DNA from: Planctomycetaceae bacterium
Lineage (GTDB): Bacteria; Planctomycetota; Planctomycetia; Pirellulales; Pirellulaceae
Reading direction: 5' to 3'
DNA: 6,390 nucleotides
Assembly: GCA_003455945.1 (NCBI GenBank)
Contig: DMPQ01000173.1
Location: 1 to 6,390, forward strand
The notes below the pieces were generated by a model, which saw only the letters and a program-made list of their open reading frames with translations, was not told the origin of the DNA and did no database searches. Both the position numbers and the translations under genes were made by a program. Positions 1-6,246 of this stretch are shown here, piece by piece (position 1 is the stretch's first letter; each line of letters begins with the position of its first letter).

Positions 1-449
1 GGGCGAGCATCACCAGCGGCGACATCGGCACCTTCTTCGGCGACGCCGCCGAGACGTTCGGTAACGGAACGAGCTTCATCTACAACTTCTGCTTCCTCGT
101 GATGATCTACTTCTTCTGCTACTTCTGGACCTCGATCATCTTCAATCCGAAGGAGATCTCGGACAACCTGAAGGAACAGGGGACGTTCATCCCGGGCTAC
201 CGCCCCGGACGCCGGACCGCCGACTACCTCGAACGCGTCATGGACCGGATCACGTACGTCGGAGCCGGATTCCTCGCGGTCGTCGCCGTCGTTCCCACCG
301 TCGTCTCGTCGCTCATGGGAGTCGACTATCAGATCGCCAGCTTCTACGGAGGTACCGGCCTGCTGATCGCCGTCAGCGTGGCATTCGATCTGGTCCAGAA
401 GATCGACAGCCACCTCGTCATGCGGAACTATCGCGGCCTGCTCGAATGA
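1..449 (+). CDS. secY: Protein translocase subunit SecY, C-terminal part (5' end outside the window)
   Basis: SecY forms the protein-conducting channel of the Sec translocon in the inner membrane, with SecE and SecG. The open frame enters from the left edge (first full codon at base 3) and gives 148 residues ending in TGA at 447-449. In this fragment residues 26-47 are a hydrophobic helix (equivalent to TM8). Next comes the conserved cytoplasmic C5 loop with 'NPKEISDNLKEQGTFIPGYRPG' features at 48-69, including the IPGxRPG arginine that in E. coli SecY is needed for SecA-driven export. Residues 83-103 match TM9, and GGTGLLI onwards (117-132) matches TM10. A short basic tail ends in NYRGLLE, as in non-proteobacterial SecY. 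In many bacteria secY is followed directly by adk in the spc operon, and that order is kept here. The fragment looks intact to its natural C-terminus. The family call is very secure; only the missing N-terminal two-thirds is unseen. Confidence 0.96.
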   Translation, partial: ASITSGDIGTFFGDAAETFGNGTSFIYNFCFLVMIYFFCYFWTSIIFNPKEISDNLKEQGTFIPGYRPGRRTADYLERVMDRITYVGAGFLAVVAVVPTVVSSLMGVDYQIASFYGGTGLLIAVSVAFDLVQKIDSHLVMRNYRGLLE

Positions 450-458
450 GCCGGCGTC

Positions 459-506
459 GGGGAGCGGCCATCGTCGCTCCCCATCCTCCGCGGGCGAGAC
501 TCCCGC
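459..506 (+). other. Tandem hairpins in the secY-adk gap
   Basis: GGGGAGCG at 459-466 is an exact reverse complement of CGCTCCCC at 475-482. The stem can be extended inward by a G-U pair and a C-G pair, giving ten pairs around a four-base loop (469-472). A second, smaller hairpin follows: GCGGG at 490-494 pairs with CCCGC at 502-506. There is no T-rich tract after either, so a classical Rho-independent terminator is not obvious. The structures could be an attenuator, an mRNA processing or stability element, or a T-less terminator. They lie just upstream of the adk ribosome binding site (514-520). The pairing is read directly from the sequence; the role is inference. Confidence 0.5.
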
Positions 507-513
507 ACAGTCA

Positions 514-528
514 GACGAGGCGGTGATG
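514..528 (+). promoter_or_regulatory. Ribosome binding site that decides the adk start
   Basis: The purine-rich stretch GACGAGG ends at 520. The open frame offers a GTG at 523 and, directly after it, an ATG at 526. From the end of GAGG the ATG is five bases away, a workable spacing, while the GTG is only two bases away. Adenylate kinases commonly begin [15 protein letters not shown] or similar, which fits the ATG. I therefore place the start at 526. Confidence 0.6.
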
Positions 529-1128
529 AGAATCGTATTCGTCGGTCCGCCCGGAGCGGGGAAAGGGACCCAGTCGAAGCGACTGGTCGACTACCTGCGC
601 ATCCCGCATCTGTCGACCGGCGATCTGCTGCGCGAGGCGATCCGCAACGGGACCGAAGTCGGCAAGGTCGTCGCTCCGATCATGGCCGACGGCCAGCTCG
701 TCCCCGACGAGCTGGTGCTCGGCGTCTTTCGCGAACGTTTGGCCAAGGGGGATTGCGACGACGGCTGTCTGCTCGACGGCGTGCCTCGCACGATCCGTCA
801 GGCCGAAGCGATCGATCGGATCTTCGCCGAACGCGGCCAGGCGATCGACATCGCGATCCAACTGGTCGTTCCGGACGAGGAGCTGATCCGACGACTCAAC
901 GGTCGCGGCAACGGCCCCACCGAACGACGTCCGGACGATCGACCGGACAAGATCCCGTTCCGACTGCAGGTGTACCAGCGTCAGACGACGCCGCTGGTCG
1001 ATTTCTACGCCGCTCATGGCGTCCTGAAGCAGATCGACGGGATCGGGACCACCGACGAGGTGTTCGATCGGATCCGGCAGGCGATCGAGTCGATCCGCAG
1101 CAAGGCGACCGGCGCCGCGAAGCGCTGA
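526..1128 (+). CDS. adk: Adenylate kinase, short-LID type
   Basis: Adk catalyses the reversible reaction ATP + AMP = 2 ADP in the cytoplasm and keeps adenine nucleotides in balance. From ATG 526 the protein has 200 residues. Visible motifs are the P-loop GPPGAGKGT at 7-15 (lysine 13), STGDLLR at 30-36 in the AMP-binding domain, DGVPRT at 84-89 with arginine 88, a short LID around 125-138 ending in RPDD (135-138), and [12 protein letters not shown] at 146-157. Long-LID enzymes carry a zinc or hydrogen-bond lid of about 30 extra residues that is absent here. Two oddities are a valine where the family has DGFPR or DGYPR, and a LID loop ([12 protein letters not shown]) a few residues longer than in the shortest members. 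The C-terminus ends in a basic tail KATGAAKR. It follows secY by 76 bases on the same strand, so co-transcription is likely, but the usual next gene, map, is missing. All key catalytic residues are present, so activity is expected. Confidence 0.95.
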   Translation: MRIVFVGPPGAGKGTQSKRLVDYLRIPHLSTGDLLREAIRNGTEVGKVVAPIMADGQLVPDELVLGVFRERLAKGDCDDGCLLDGVPRTIRQAEAIDRIFAERGQAIDIAIQLVVPDEELIRRLNGRGNGPTERRPDDRPDKIPFRLQVYQRQTTPLVDFYAAHGVLKQIDGIGTTDEVFDRIRQAIESIRSKATGAAKR

Positions 1129-1249
1129 CGCGATCCGACGGGGGATCGTCGCCGAAGGGATGCCCGAGCGCCGACGGGCGGCGGCACCGGCATCGTCGTC
1201 CTCTCGAGACCGCTTTCGGTCGTCACGGTTTCGGACAAGGGGCGATCTT

Positions 1250-1287
1250 GGCGCTGCGCTGCGCGCTGAAGGACCGGTTGCAGCGCC
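1250..1287 (+). terminator. Candidate terminator hairpin after adk
   Basis: GGCGCTGC at 1250-1257 is an exact reverse complement of GCAGCGCC at 1280-1287, enclosing a 22-base loop. It lies about 120 bases past the adk stop and 44 bases before the gntP-family promoter, where transcription from secY-adk would be expected to end. There is no T-tract immediately after it. A smaller hairpin, GACCG (1208-1212) with CGGTC (1217-1221) around a CTTT loop, lies just upstream. The long loop makes this a weak call. Confidence 0.3.
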
Positions 1288-1330
1288 CGTCCTCTCGGTC
1301 TCTCTTCGCCGTCTCGCACGCCAGGCATTT

Positions 1331-1359
1331 TTGACCTCGCTCGCGCCGGCATCTATAAC
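1331..1359 (+). promoter_or_regulatory. Sigma70-type promoter for the GntP-family permease gene
   Basis: TTGACC at 1331-1336 (consensus TTGACA) and TATAAC at 1354-1359 (consensus TATAAT) are separated by exactly 17 bases. Each hexamer differs from consensus at one position. A run of five T's (1328-1332) overlaps the start of the -35 box. Transcription would begin near 1366, leaving a leader of about 37 bases before ATG 1403. This is the best promoter in the window. It also argues that the open frame extending upstream to about 1160 is not translated, since most of that extension lies before the promoter. Confidence 0.75.
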
Positions 1360-1402
1360 GGCGTCCTTCCCCACCACCCCCTGCCGTTCGTCGAGGCGCT
1401 CG

Positions 1403-3520
1403 ATGCACGCTTCTCTCCGGTCGCGGTTCGCGCGGCCTGCCTCCGATTCGCTTCGTCCCCATCGACGTCGGTTCGTCGCCGGTCTCGCGCTGCTCGTCTC
1501 GGCCGCCATCGCGAGCGGCGTGCTGCTGCGCTCCGAGACGACGTCCGGTGACCGCGCCGTGACGGCGAATCCGATCGCCTGGCGCCCCGACGCGACTCAG
1601 GAGGGGATCACGATCCCGCGCGAAGCGTTGACGACCGAGGCGCAAGGGGGGAGCGAGAATCGTGATGCCGCAGCAAGCGAGGCGGCCGGTTCCTCCGCGG
1701 CCGAAACGCCCGAACTCGCGCCGGCGGCCGAGGCAACGGCTCCCGAGCCCGCGACGCGATCGGTCGGCACTCGCCCGCTGATCATTCTGGCGATCGGCAT
1801 CGTCACGGTGCTCGGTCTGATCATCGGCTTCAAGGCGAACGCCTTTCTGGCGCTGATCGTCGCGGCGATTCTGGTCAGTCTGCTGGCGCCGGGCGGGATC
1901 GACACGAAGATCGCTCGCGTCGCGACGGCGTTCGGCAACGCCTCAGGAAACATCGCGATCGTGATCGGGCTGGCGGCGATCATCGGCAAGTGCATGCTCG
2001 ACAGCGGCGCGGCCGATCGGATCGTGCGCACGTTTCTGGCTTGGCTCGGCGAGAAGCGTTCGCCGTTCGCGCTGCTGGTCAGCGGATTCGTGCTGGCGAT
2101 TCCGGTCTTCTTCGACACGGTCTTCTATCTGCTCGTGCCGCTCGCCCGCTCGCTCCATCGCCGCACCGGCAAGGAGTATCTGAAGTATCTGCTCGCGATC
2201 GCCGGCGGCGGCGCGATCACGCACACGCTCGTTCCGCCGACTCCGGGACCTCTGCTGATGGCCAGCATTCTCGGCGTCGATCTCGGGCTGATGATCGTGA
2301 TCGGTCTGGTCGTCGCCGCGCCCGCCGCGCTCGCTTCGCTCGTCTTCGCGTCGATCGTCGATCGCCGCATGCCGGTGCCGATGCGTCAGCTCGGTAACGA
2401 CGTCGAACTCGCACCTCCTCCCGACGATCGTCTCCCGGGACTCGTCGAGTCGATTCTGCCGGTCGCGCTTCCCGTGATCCTGATCGCGCTGTCGACCGTC
2501 GCGGTGACGATCGCCGACGGCGAAGATGCGGCGGCGCTGCGAGCCGAGCAGGTGAAGGATTGGAGCGGCTGGAGCGCACGGCTCGTCGCTGATCGACAGG
2601 CCGACGGGGACAACCCGTCGAAGTGGCTGATCGATCAGCCGACGCTGTCGCCCGAGGTGCGCGACTGGCTGACGAGCGGCGCTCCGAACGATCCGGCCGC
2701 GATCGACCGGGCGATCGGCGACCTCAACCGGCTGCTGCGCGATCGGACCGCGTATCGCGAGAGCGCCTTTCTCGGCATTCGCCTTCCCGACTACGCCCGA
2801 GCACGCGTGCAGGCCGACAACTCGCGGACCAAGCCGGTCGACATCGCGCGCATGAATCGCCAGCTGCTCGAAGCCGCCTTTCCCGAGTTCGTCGCCGAGC
2901 ATGTCTGGGAGACGCCGGCGCGGCGGACCGCCGGCATCGCGTTGCTGATCGGCAACGCCAATCTCGCGCTCCTCGTCTCGACCCTGATCGCGATGATCAC
3001 GCTCGTCCGCGTGCGGCGGATGGGGCGCGAGCAATTGGCGCTGTCGGTCGAGAGTGCGCTGATGAGCGGCGGTGTCATCATCCTGATCACCGCGGCCGGA
3101 GCGGCGTTCGGCGACATGCTCCAGGCGGCCGAGATCGGACCGGCGATCAAGGAGCGGTTCGGCGGGATCCAGGGCGCGACGAGCGGCGTCGCGGCGCTGT
3201 TGCTGGGATTCGCGATCGCTGCCGTGCTGAAGGTCGCTCAGGGTTCGAGCACCGTCGCCATGATCGTCGGCTCGGGCATGATGGTGGCGATCGTCGGCAG
3301 CTCGCCGCTCGGTTGCCATCCGGTCTACCTGGCGACCGCCATCGGCTCGGGCTCGCTCTTCGGCTCGTGGATGAACGACAGCGGGTTCTGGATCTTCGCC
3401 AAGATGGGCGGACTGACCGAAGGAGAGGCGCTGCGCAGCTGGACGCCGGCGCTGATCGTCCTCTCGCTGACCGGCCTGTCGATGTCGCTGCTGCTGTCGA
3501 TCTTCTTGCCGCTGACCTGA
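1403..3520 (+). CDS. GntP-family (gluconate:H+ symporter-like) permease with N-terminal extension and large loop insert
   Basis: GntP-family permeases are inner-membrane proton symporters for gluconate and related sugar acids or hydroxy acids. The chosen start, ATG 1403, has GAGG at 1393-1396 six bases upstream and lies just after a strong promoter, giving 705 residues against about 440-450 for E. coli GntP. Residues 24-42 form a hydrophobic segment after an Arg-rich stretch (signal peptide or anchor). Residues 43-125 are an Ala/Glu/Pro/Thr-rich linker. The permease core begins at about 126. Family-like motifs include [16 protein letters not shown] (194-209), [22 protein letters not shown] (234-255), [12 protein letters not shown] (273-284), IGNANLALL (516-524), [10 protein letters not shown] (564-573), [12 protein letters not shown] (608-619) and [10 protein letters not shown] (656-665). 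Between two core helices, residues 374-507 are a hydrophilic, charged insert without cysteine. The core motifs appear intact, so transport is expected. The substrate cannot be read from the sequence, and no sugar-acid catabolic gene is adjacent. The gene converges on the small lipoprotein gene downstream. Confidence 0.88.
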   Translation: MHASLRSRFARPASDSLRPHRRRFVAGLALLVSAAIASGVLLRSETTSGDRAVTANPIAWRPDATQEGITIPREALTTEAQGGSENRDAAASEAAGSSAAETPELAPAAEATAPEPATRSVGTRPLIILAIGIVTVLGLIIGFKANAFLALIVAAILVSLLAPGGIDTKIARVATAFGNASGNIAIVIGLAAIIGKCMLDSGAADRIVRTFLAWLGEKRSPFALLVSGFVLAIPVFFDTVFYLLVPLARSLHRRTGKEYLKYLLAIAGGGAITHTLVPPTPGPLLMASILGVDLGLMIVIGLVVAAPAALASLVFASIVDRRMPVPMRQLGNDVELAPPPDDRLPGLVESILPVALPVILIALSTVAVTIADGEDAAALRAEQVKDWSGWSARLVADRQADGDNPSKWLIDQPTLSPEVRDWLTSGAPNDPAAIDRAIGDLNRLLRDRTAYRESAFLGIRLPDYARARVQADNSRTKPVDIARMNRQLLEAAFPEFVAEHVWETPARRTAGIALLIGNANLALLVSTLIAMITLVRVRRMGREQLALSVESALMSGGVIILITAAGAAFGDMLQAAEIGPAIKERFGGIQGATSGVAALLLGFAIAAVLKVAQGSSTVAMIVGSGMMVAIVGSSPLGCHPVYLATAIGSGSLFGSWMNDSGFWIFAKMGGLTEGEALRSWTPALIVLSLTGLSMSLLLSIFLPLT

Positions 3521-3564
3521 TCGAATGGCGTTCGGTGGAAACGCTCGGGCTGAGACCGACGGTG

Positions 3565-3606
3565 GACGAGGCGCGTCACGCCGAATCCGGCGCCGTCGGC
3601 CTCGTC
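3565..3606. terminator. Possible bidirectional terminator between convergent genes
   Basis: GACGAGGC at 3565-3572 is an exact reverse complement of GCCTCGTC at 3599-3606, with a 26-base loop. An overlapping alternative pairs CCGACGG (3556-3562) with CCGTCGG (3593-3599). The element lies in the 91-base gap between the end of the permease gene and the end of the minus-strand lipoprotein gene, where a shared terminator would be useful. No T-tract is seen on either strand, so the call is weak. Confidence 0.3.
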
Positions 3607-3611
3607 GCCGC

Positions 3612-3839
3612 TCATTGCACGCCCAGGTTCGCCTCGATCGCGCGCGCCTCGCTCGACCAGCCTCCCGGCAACGACGATCGTTCGGTCAGCGTGCGGCGCG
3701 TCGAACGCATGTCGAAGTCGTCGTCGCCGACCTGTTCTTCGGCGTCGTCCCGTTTCGTCACGTTCTTCTTCCACCAGGCGCAGCCGGTGGTCGAGAGAGC
3801 GACCATCGCGGCGATCAGCAGCAGCCGAGTCGGGTGCAT
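3612..3839 (-). CDS. Small lipoprotein of unknown function
   Basis: The gene reads from the complement of 3839 down to a TGA at 3614-3612 and encodes 75 residues. Residues 1-19 form a short lipoprotein signal: basic MHPTR, a hydrophobic core LLLIAAMVAL, then STTGC with cysteine 20 as the probable lipid-modified residue. The -3 position is threonine rather than the usual Leu/Val/Ile, so the lipobox is not perfect. The mature part begins AWWKKNV, turns acidic (DDAEEQVGDDDFD at 31-43), and ends in a predicted amphipathic tail ARAIEANLGV (65-74). It would be anchored in a membrane by its lipid; no enzyme motif is seen. I recall small planctomycete lipoproteins with a similar REIE-NLG-type ending, which supports a real conserved gene, but I cannot verify this here. 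It converges on the permease gene and diverges from bshB1. No convincing Shine-Dalgarno sequence is visible, only GGATCCGG just upstream on the coding strand. Confidence 0.75.
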   Translation of the reverse strand: MHPTRLLLIAAMVALSTTGCAWWKKNVTKRDDAEEQVGDDDFDMRSTRRTLTERSSLPGGWSSEARAIEANLGVQ

Positions 3840-3957
3840 GTCCGGATCCGTGACGCAGGGGTGAGGTTCGACCCGATTCGCGAGGGCCGAAGCGAGCCGT
3901 CGTGCGGCGGACGTTCGCAGATTCCGGTCGGCGAGTCCAGATCAGCCGTCGCCGCGT

Positions 3958-3963
3958 TAGACT
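3958..3963 (+). promoter_or_regulatory. Candidate -10 element upstream of bshB1
   Basis: TAGACT, within GTTAGACTG, is one of few AT-containing hexamers in this GC-rich 200-base divergent gap and matches TATAAT at four of six positions. It lies 76 bases before ATG 4040. No recognisable -35 box is found 16-18 bases upstream. A related GGTATACTG occurs at a similar distance upstream of the HEAT-like gene, which raises confidence a little. Confidence 0.35.
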
Positions 3964-4039
3964 GTCCGCCGAGCGAGCCGGTCGAAGGGCGAACGACGTC
4001 GGTCACCGGCCGCGGCGGAAGACCACAGGAACGAACGCG

Positions 4040-4783
4040 ATGGAGATTCCGGTTCCCGAGGGGGTAAACGGCGAGACGTTCGGTTCGCCCGAGCCGCTCG
4101 ATGCGCTGATCATCGCGCCGCATCCGGACGATGCCGAACTCGGCATGGGAGGGGGCATCCTGAGAATGCTTGCCGACGGCTGGCGAGTCGGCGTGCTCGA
4201 TCTTACGAGCGGCGAGCCGACTCCGTTCGGCACTCCCGAGCTGCGACGCGCCGAAACGGCGGCGGCGACCGAGGTGCTCGGCCTGACCTGGCGCCGCAAT
4301 CTCGGGCTTCCCAACCGCTCGCTCCAGGCGACGCTCGAGGCGCGAGCCGCGCTGGCCGGCGTGATGCGGCTGACGCGCGCTCGTCGGCTCTTCGCTCCCT
4401 ATTGGGTCGACGCTCATCCCGATCATGTCGCCGCGACCGAACTGATCGAAGCGGCTCGGTTCTGGTCCAAGCTCACCAAGACCGGCTTGCCGGGCGAGCC
4501 GTGGCATCCGCCGCGAATCTGGTACTACCACTGCGTCCACCTGAAGCTCGTGCCGCAGCCGGCGTTCGTCCTCGACATTTCGGATTGGTGGGACCGCAAG
4601 GCGCAGGCGATCGCCTGTTTCCGGAGTCAGTTCGAGACGGGGCGCGATCCGACGCCGCCGACCTTTCTCGATCGCCTCCGCGATGAGGCGGCGTTCTGGG
4701 GGAAGTCGATCGGGACGCGTTACGGCGAGCCGTATTCCAGTCGCGAGCCGCTCGGACTCGCCGGCTTCGGATCGCTCGTCTGA
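4040..4783 (+). CDS. bshB1: Bacillithiol biosynthesis deacetylase BshB1 / PIG-L (LmbE) family deacetylase
   Basis: BshB enzymes are zinc-dependent cytoplasmic deacetylases that convert N-acetylglucosaminyl-malate to glucosaminyl-malate, the second step of bacillithiol synthesis. From ATG 4040 (AGGA at 4027-4030, nine bases upstream) the protein has 247 residues, close to the roughly 235 of Bacillus BshB1. The N-terminal PHPDDAELGMGGG (27-39) gives the zinc ligands His28 and Asp31 and the probable catalytic base Asp30. The third ligand is His129 in AHPDH (125-129). BshB1-type features continue with LDLTSGE (53-59), RRNLGLPNRSL (85-95), WHPPRIWYYH (155-164), FVLDISDWWDRKAQAI (176-191), FRSQF (194-198) and WGKSIGTRYGEPY (220-232). 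The loop after SGE reads PTPFGTPE rather than the LGTRG-type loop of Bacillus. The family is certain; the exact substrate is not, because bshA and bshC are not nearby. The gene stands alone, divergent from the small lipoprotein gene, and is followed by a strong hairpin. Confidence 0.85.
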   Translation: MEIPVPEGVNGETFGSPEPLDALIIAPHPDDAELGMGGGILRMLADGWRVGVLDLTSGEPTPFGTPELRRAETAAATEVLGLTWRRNLGLPNRSLQATLEARAALAGVMRLTRARRLFAPYWVDAHPDHVAATELIEAARFWSKLTKTGLPGEPWHPPRIWYYHCVHLKLVPQPAFVLDISDWWDRKAQAIACFRSQFETGRDPTPPTFLDRLRDEAAFWGKSIGTRYGEPYSSREPLGLAGFGSLV

Positions 4784-4804
4784 AACCATCGGGGGCATCG
4801 GTCG

Positions 4805-4858
4805 AGGGGACGGGGGGAGCTGCGCGAAGGCCTGCCGATCGCTCCTCCCTCGTCCCCT
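4805..4858 (+). terminator. Strong hairpin terminator candidate after bshB1
   Basis: The arm AGGGGACGGGGGGAGC (4805-4820) pairs with GCTCCTCCCTCGTCCCCT (4841-4858). AGGGGACG/CGTCCCCT is eight perfect pairs, and the inner part pairs with two bulged T's. The loop is about 20 bases (4821-4840). It starts 22 bases after the bshB1 stop. There is no T-tract after it, so it may act as a T-less terminator or a 3'-end stabiliser. Its right arm runs to within seven bases of the candidate -10 of the next gene. Confidence 0.5.
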
Positions 4859-4864
4859 GCCGGG

Positions 4865-4870
4865 TATACT
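4865..4870 (+). promoter_or_regulatory. Candidate -10 element for the HEAT-like gene
   Basis: TATACT matches the sigma70 -10 consensus at five of six positions and lies 68 bases upstream of ATG 4939, in an otherwise GC-rich gap. No good -35 box lies 16-18 bases upstream; that position falls in the C/T-rich right arm of the hairpin at 4841-4858. The surrounding sequence resembles that of the element at 3958. It is flanked by CGGGT (4861-4865) and ACCCG (4873-4877), a small inverted repeat across the element. Confidence 0.45.
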
Positions 4871-4938
4871 GCACCCGAACGATCGATGGCGCCGCATCGC
4901 GCGGCGAACCTTCTTCGGCCGACCTCAGGCGCACCGAC

Positions 4939-6207
4939 ATGCTCAGCGGAATCCCCATTCGGAATCGCGCGGCGCGACGATGGTCGGCTGCGTTGCGACG
5001 GCAACTCCCTTGTCTGCTGTCGGTCGGGCTGTCGAGCGGCGTGCTGTTCGCTCAGGAGCCGAACGCCTCTCCCGGCGATGCGCCGCCGGCGGCGGTGGCC
5101 GAATCGGAGGATCCGGAGGTCGCGGCGCTGATCGAACAATTGGGAGATGCCGAGCCGCAGCGGCGCGAACAGGCGGCTCGCGACCTGATCGAGCTCGGCA
5201 ACCGGGCTTTGCCGGCGCTGCAGCGACAGGCCCGTCATCCCAATTCCGAAGTCCGACTTCGGATCGTCGAGGTGACCTCCGAGATCCGGCGCAAGGACGT
5301 CGATCAGCGTCTGGCACGGCTGGTGTCGGGCGAGGTCGATCCGGCGTCGCTGGCACTCCCCGCGTGGCAGCGCTGGGCGGAGCTGGTCGGCGACGATCGC
5401 GATTCGCGCGCGTTCTACGCCGAGGTGGCCAAAGGGGAGTGGGGCCTGCTGAAGTTCGCCGACACCGCTTCGGACGAGGAGATCGCACGACGCGTTTCGG
5501 CTCTGTTCACCAGCTACGGCCAGGGGACGCTCCAGCCGATGTCGTTGGCGACCTACACCGGGTGTCTCTTCCTGACCTGCGACCACGAGCAGCTCGACAG
5601 CGCCACGATCGTCGGCTTTTCGAACTACTCGCGGATGGAGCCGATCCGCGGCTCGATCGCCCAGGGGCGTCGGAGCGATCCGCTCAAGCGGATGCTCGAT
5701 CGGATGATCACGAACATGGATGAAGGGCTCGTGACGATCGGCCTGCAGATGGCGATCGAGCACGAGCTCCCCGGAGGCCGGAAGCTGTCGCTCGACATGC
5801 TTCGCGACGGCGGTCGGAAGTCCGAGCATCTGATCCGGACGGCGCTTTCGGCTCTGGTGCGCTTGGGGACGAAGGAGGATCTGCCGGCGATCGTGCAGGT
5901 CTTCGAGGATCGACGCGCGATCCGCGTCTTTCTGATGAACCAGCAGCAGGAGAGTCAGTTGCGCGACTTCGCGCTGACGACAGCCGCGATGATCCTCGAC
6001 GAATCGCTCGACGATTACGGGCTGATCGTCTATCCGCCGGTTCCGAAATCGCAGTGGAGCATGGGGATCAACGTCGGCTTCGCCGACGAAGCGGCTCGCG
6101 ATGCCGCGTTCGTTCGCTGGTCGGAACGTCATCCGGCCGAGGCCACGGGCGACACGCCGGACGAAACGGCCGAAGAGGGCGACGGCACGCCGACCTCCGA
6201 CCGGTAG
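4939..6207 (+). CDS. Exported HEAT-repeat-like protein of unknown function
   Basis: The gene starts at ATG 4939 (weak CAGG at 4926-4929) and encodes 422 residues. Residues 1-39 look like a long signal peptide: Arg-rich n-region (9-21), hydrophobic core LPCLLSVGLSSGVLFA (23-38), and a likely cut after FAQ (37-39). The protein is therefore probably exported to the periplasm or beyond. Residues 40-58 are an acidic, Pro/Ala-rich linker. Residues 59-117 look like HEAT-type helical repeats: paired amphipathic helices with EQAARDLIELGNRALPAL and SEVRLRIVEV spacing. A second helical region with the same flavour is at 294-352 (ALSALVRLGTKEDLPAIVQVF). The middle, 120-290, is helical and unassigned, with two cysteines at 209 and 214. 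The C-terminal tail (400-422) is acidic and Thr-rich and probably disordered. HEAT repeats usually serve as protein-binding scaffolds; no catalytic motif is seen. I recall similar HEAT proteins as common in planctomycetes. The gene is probably monocistronic. Confidence 0.8.
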   Translation: MLSGIPIRNRAARRWSAALRRQLPCLLSVGLSSGVLFAQEPNASPGDAPPAAVAESEDPEVAALIEQLGDAEPQRREQAARDLIELGNRALPALQRQARHPNSEVRLRIVEVTSEIRRKDVDQRLARLVSGEVDPASLALPAWQRWAELVGDDRDSRAFYAEVAKGEWGLLKFADTASDEEIARRVSALFTSYGQGTLQPMSLATYTGCLFLTCDHEQLDSATIVGFSNYSRMEPIRGSIAQGRRSDPLKRMLDRMITNMDEGLVTIGLQMAIEHELPGGRKLSLDMLRDGGRKSEHLIRTALSALVRLGTKEDLPAIVQVFEDRRAIRVFLMNQQQESQLRDFALTTAAMILDESLDDYGLIVYPPVPKSQWSMGINVGFADEAARDAAFVRWSERHPAEATGDTPDETAEEGDGTPTSDR

Positions 6208-6246
6208 TGCGACCGATCGGGAATGCTGCCTGTCGTAGTGCGACCG
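6204..6246 (+). repeat. Twelve-base direct repeat GTAGTGCGACCG
   Basis: GTAGTGCGACCG occurs at 6204-6215, overlapping the TAG stop of the HEAT-like gene, and again identically at 6235-6246, a 31-base period with 19 bases between. The eight-base core TGCGACCG of both copies is complementary to CGGTCGCA at 6251-6258, so either copy could pair with it. Two exact 12-mers this close are unlikely by chance in non-coding DNA, though only two copies are seen. Confidence 0.6.

Noticed and set aside
1160..1402. Upstream extension of the permease frame to an earlier ATG at 1160
   Set aside because: The extension encodes Arg/Ser-rich sequence without a domain, lies mostly upstream of a near-consensus promoter (1331-1359), and the ATG at 1403 has a good ribosome binding site and is followed by a signal-like segment.
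511..1509. Minus-strand open frame of 332 codons opposite adk
   Set aside because: It is an Arg/Asp-rich shadow of adk and of the following gap, with no recognisable domain.
1943..3319. Open frame of 458 codons on the minus strand opposite the permease gene
   Set aside because: The product is a low-complexity Arg/Asp/Glu/Gln-rich chain, while the plus strand encodes clear membrane helices and GntP motifs.
2623..3864. Plus-strand open frame of 413 codons overlapping the permease and running past its end
   Set aside because: Its product is Arg/Asp/Gly-rich shadow sequence in the wrong frame of the permease, and its end overlaps the lipoprotein gene.
3902..4039. Upstream extension of the bshB1 frame to an ATG at 3902
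   Set aside because: The added 46 residues are Arg-rich and unlike BshB1 N-termini; the ATG at 4040 has AGGA upstream and gives a family-like length.
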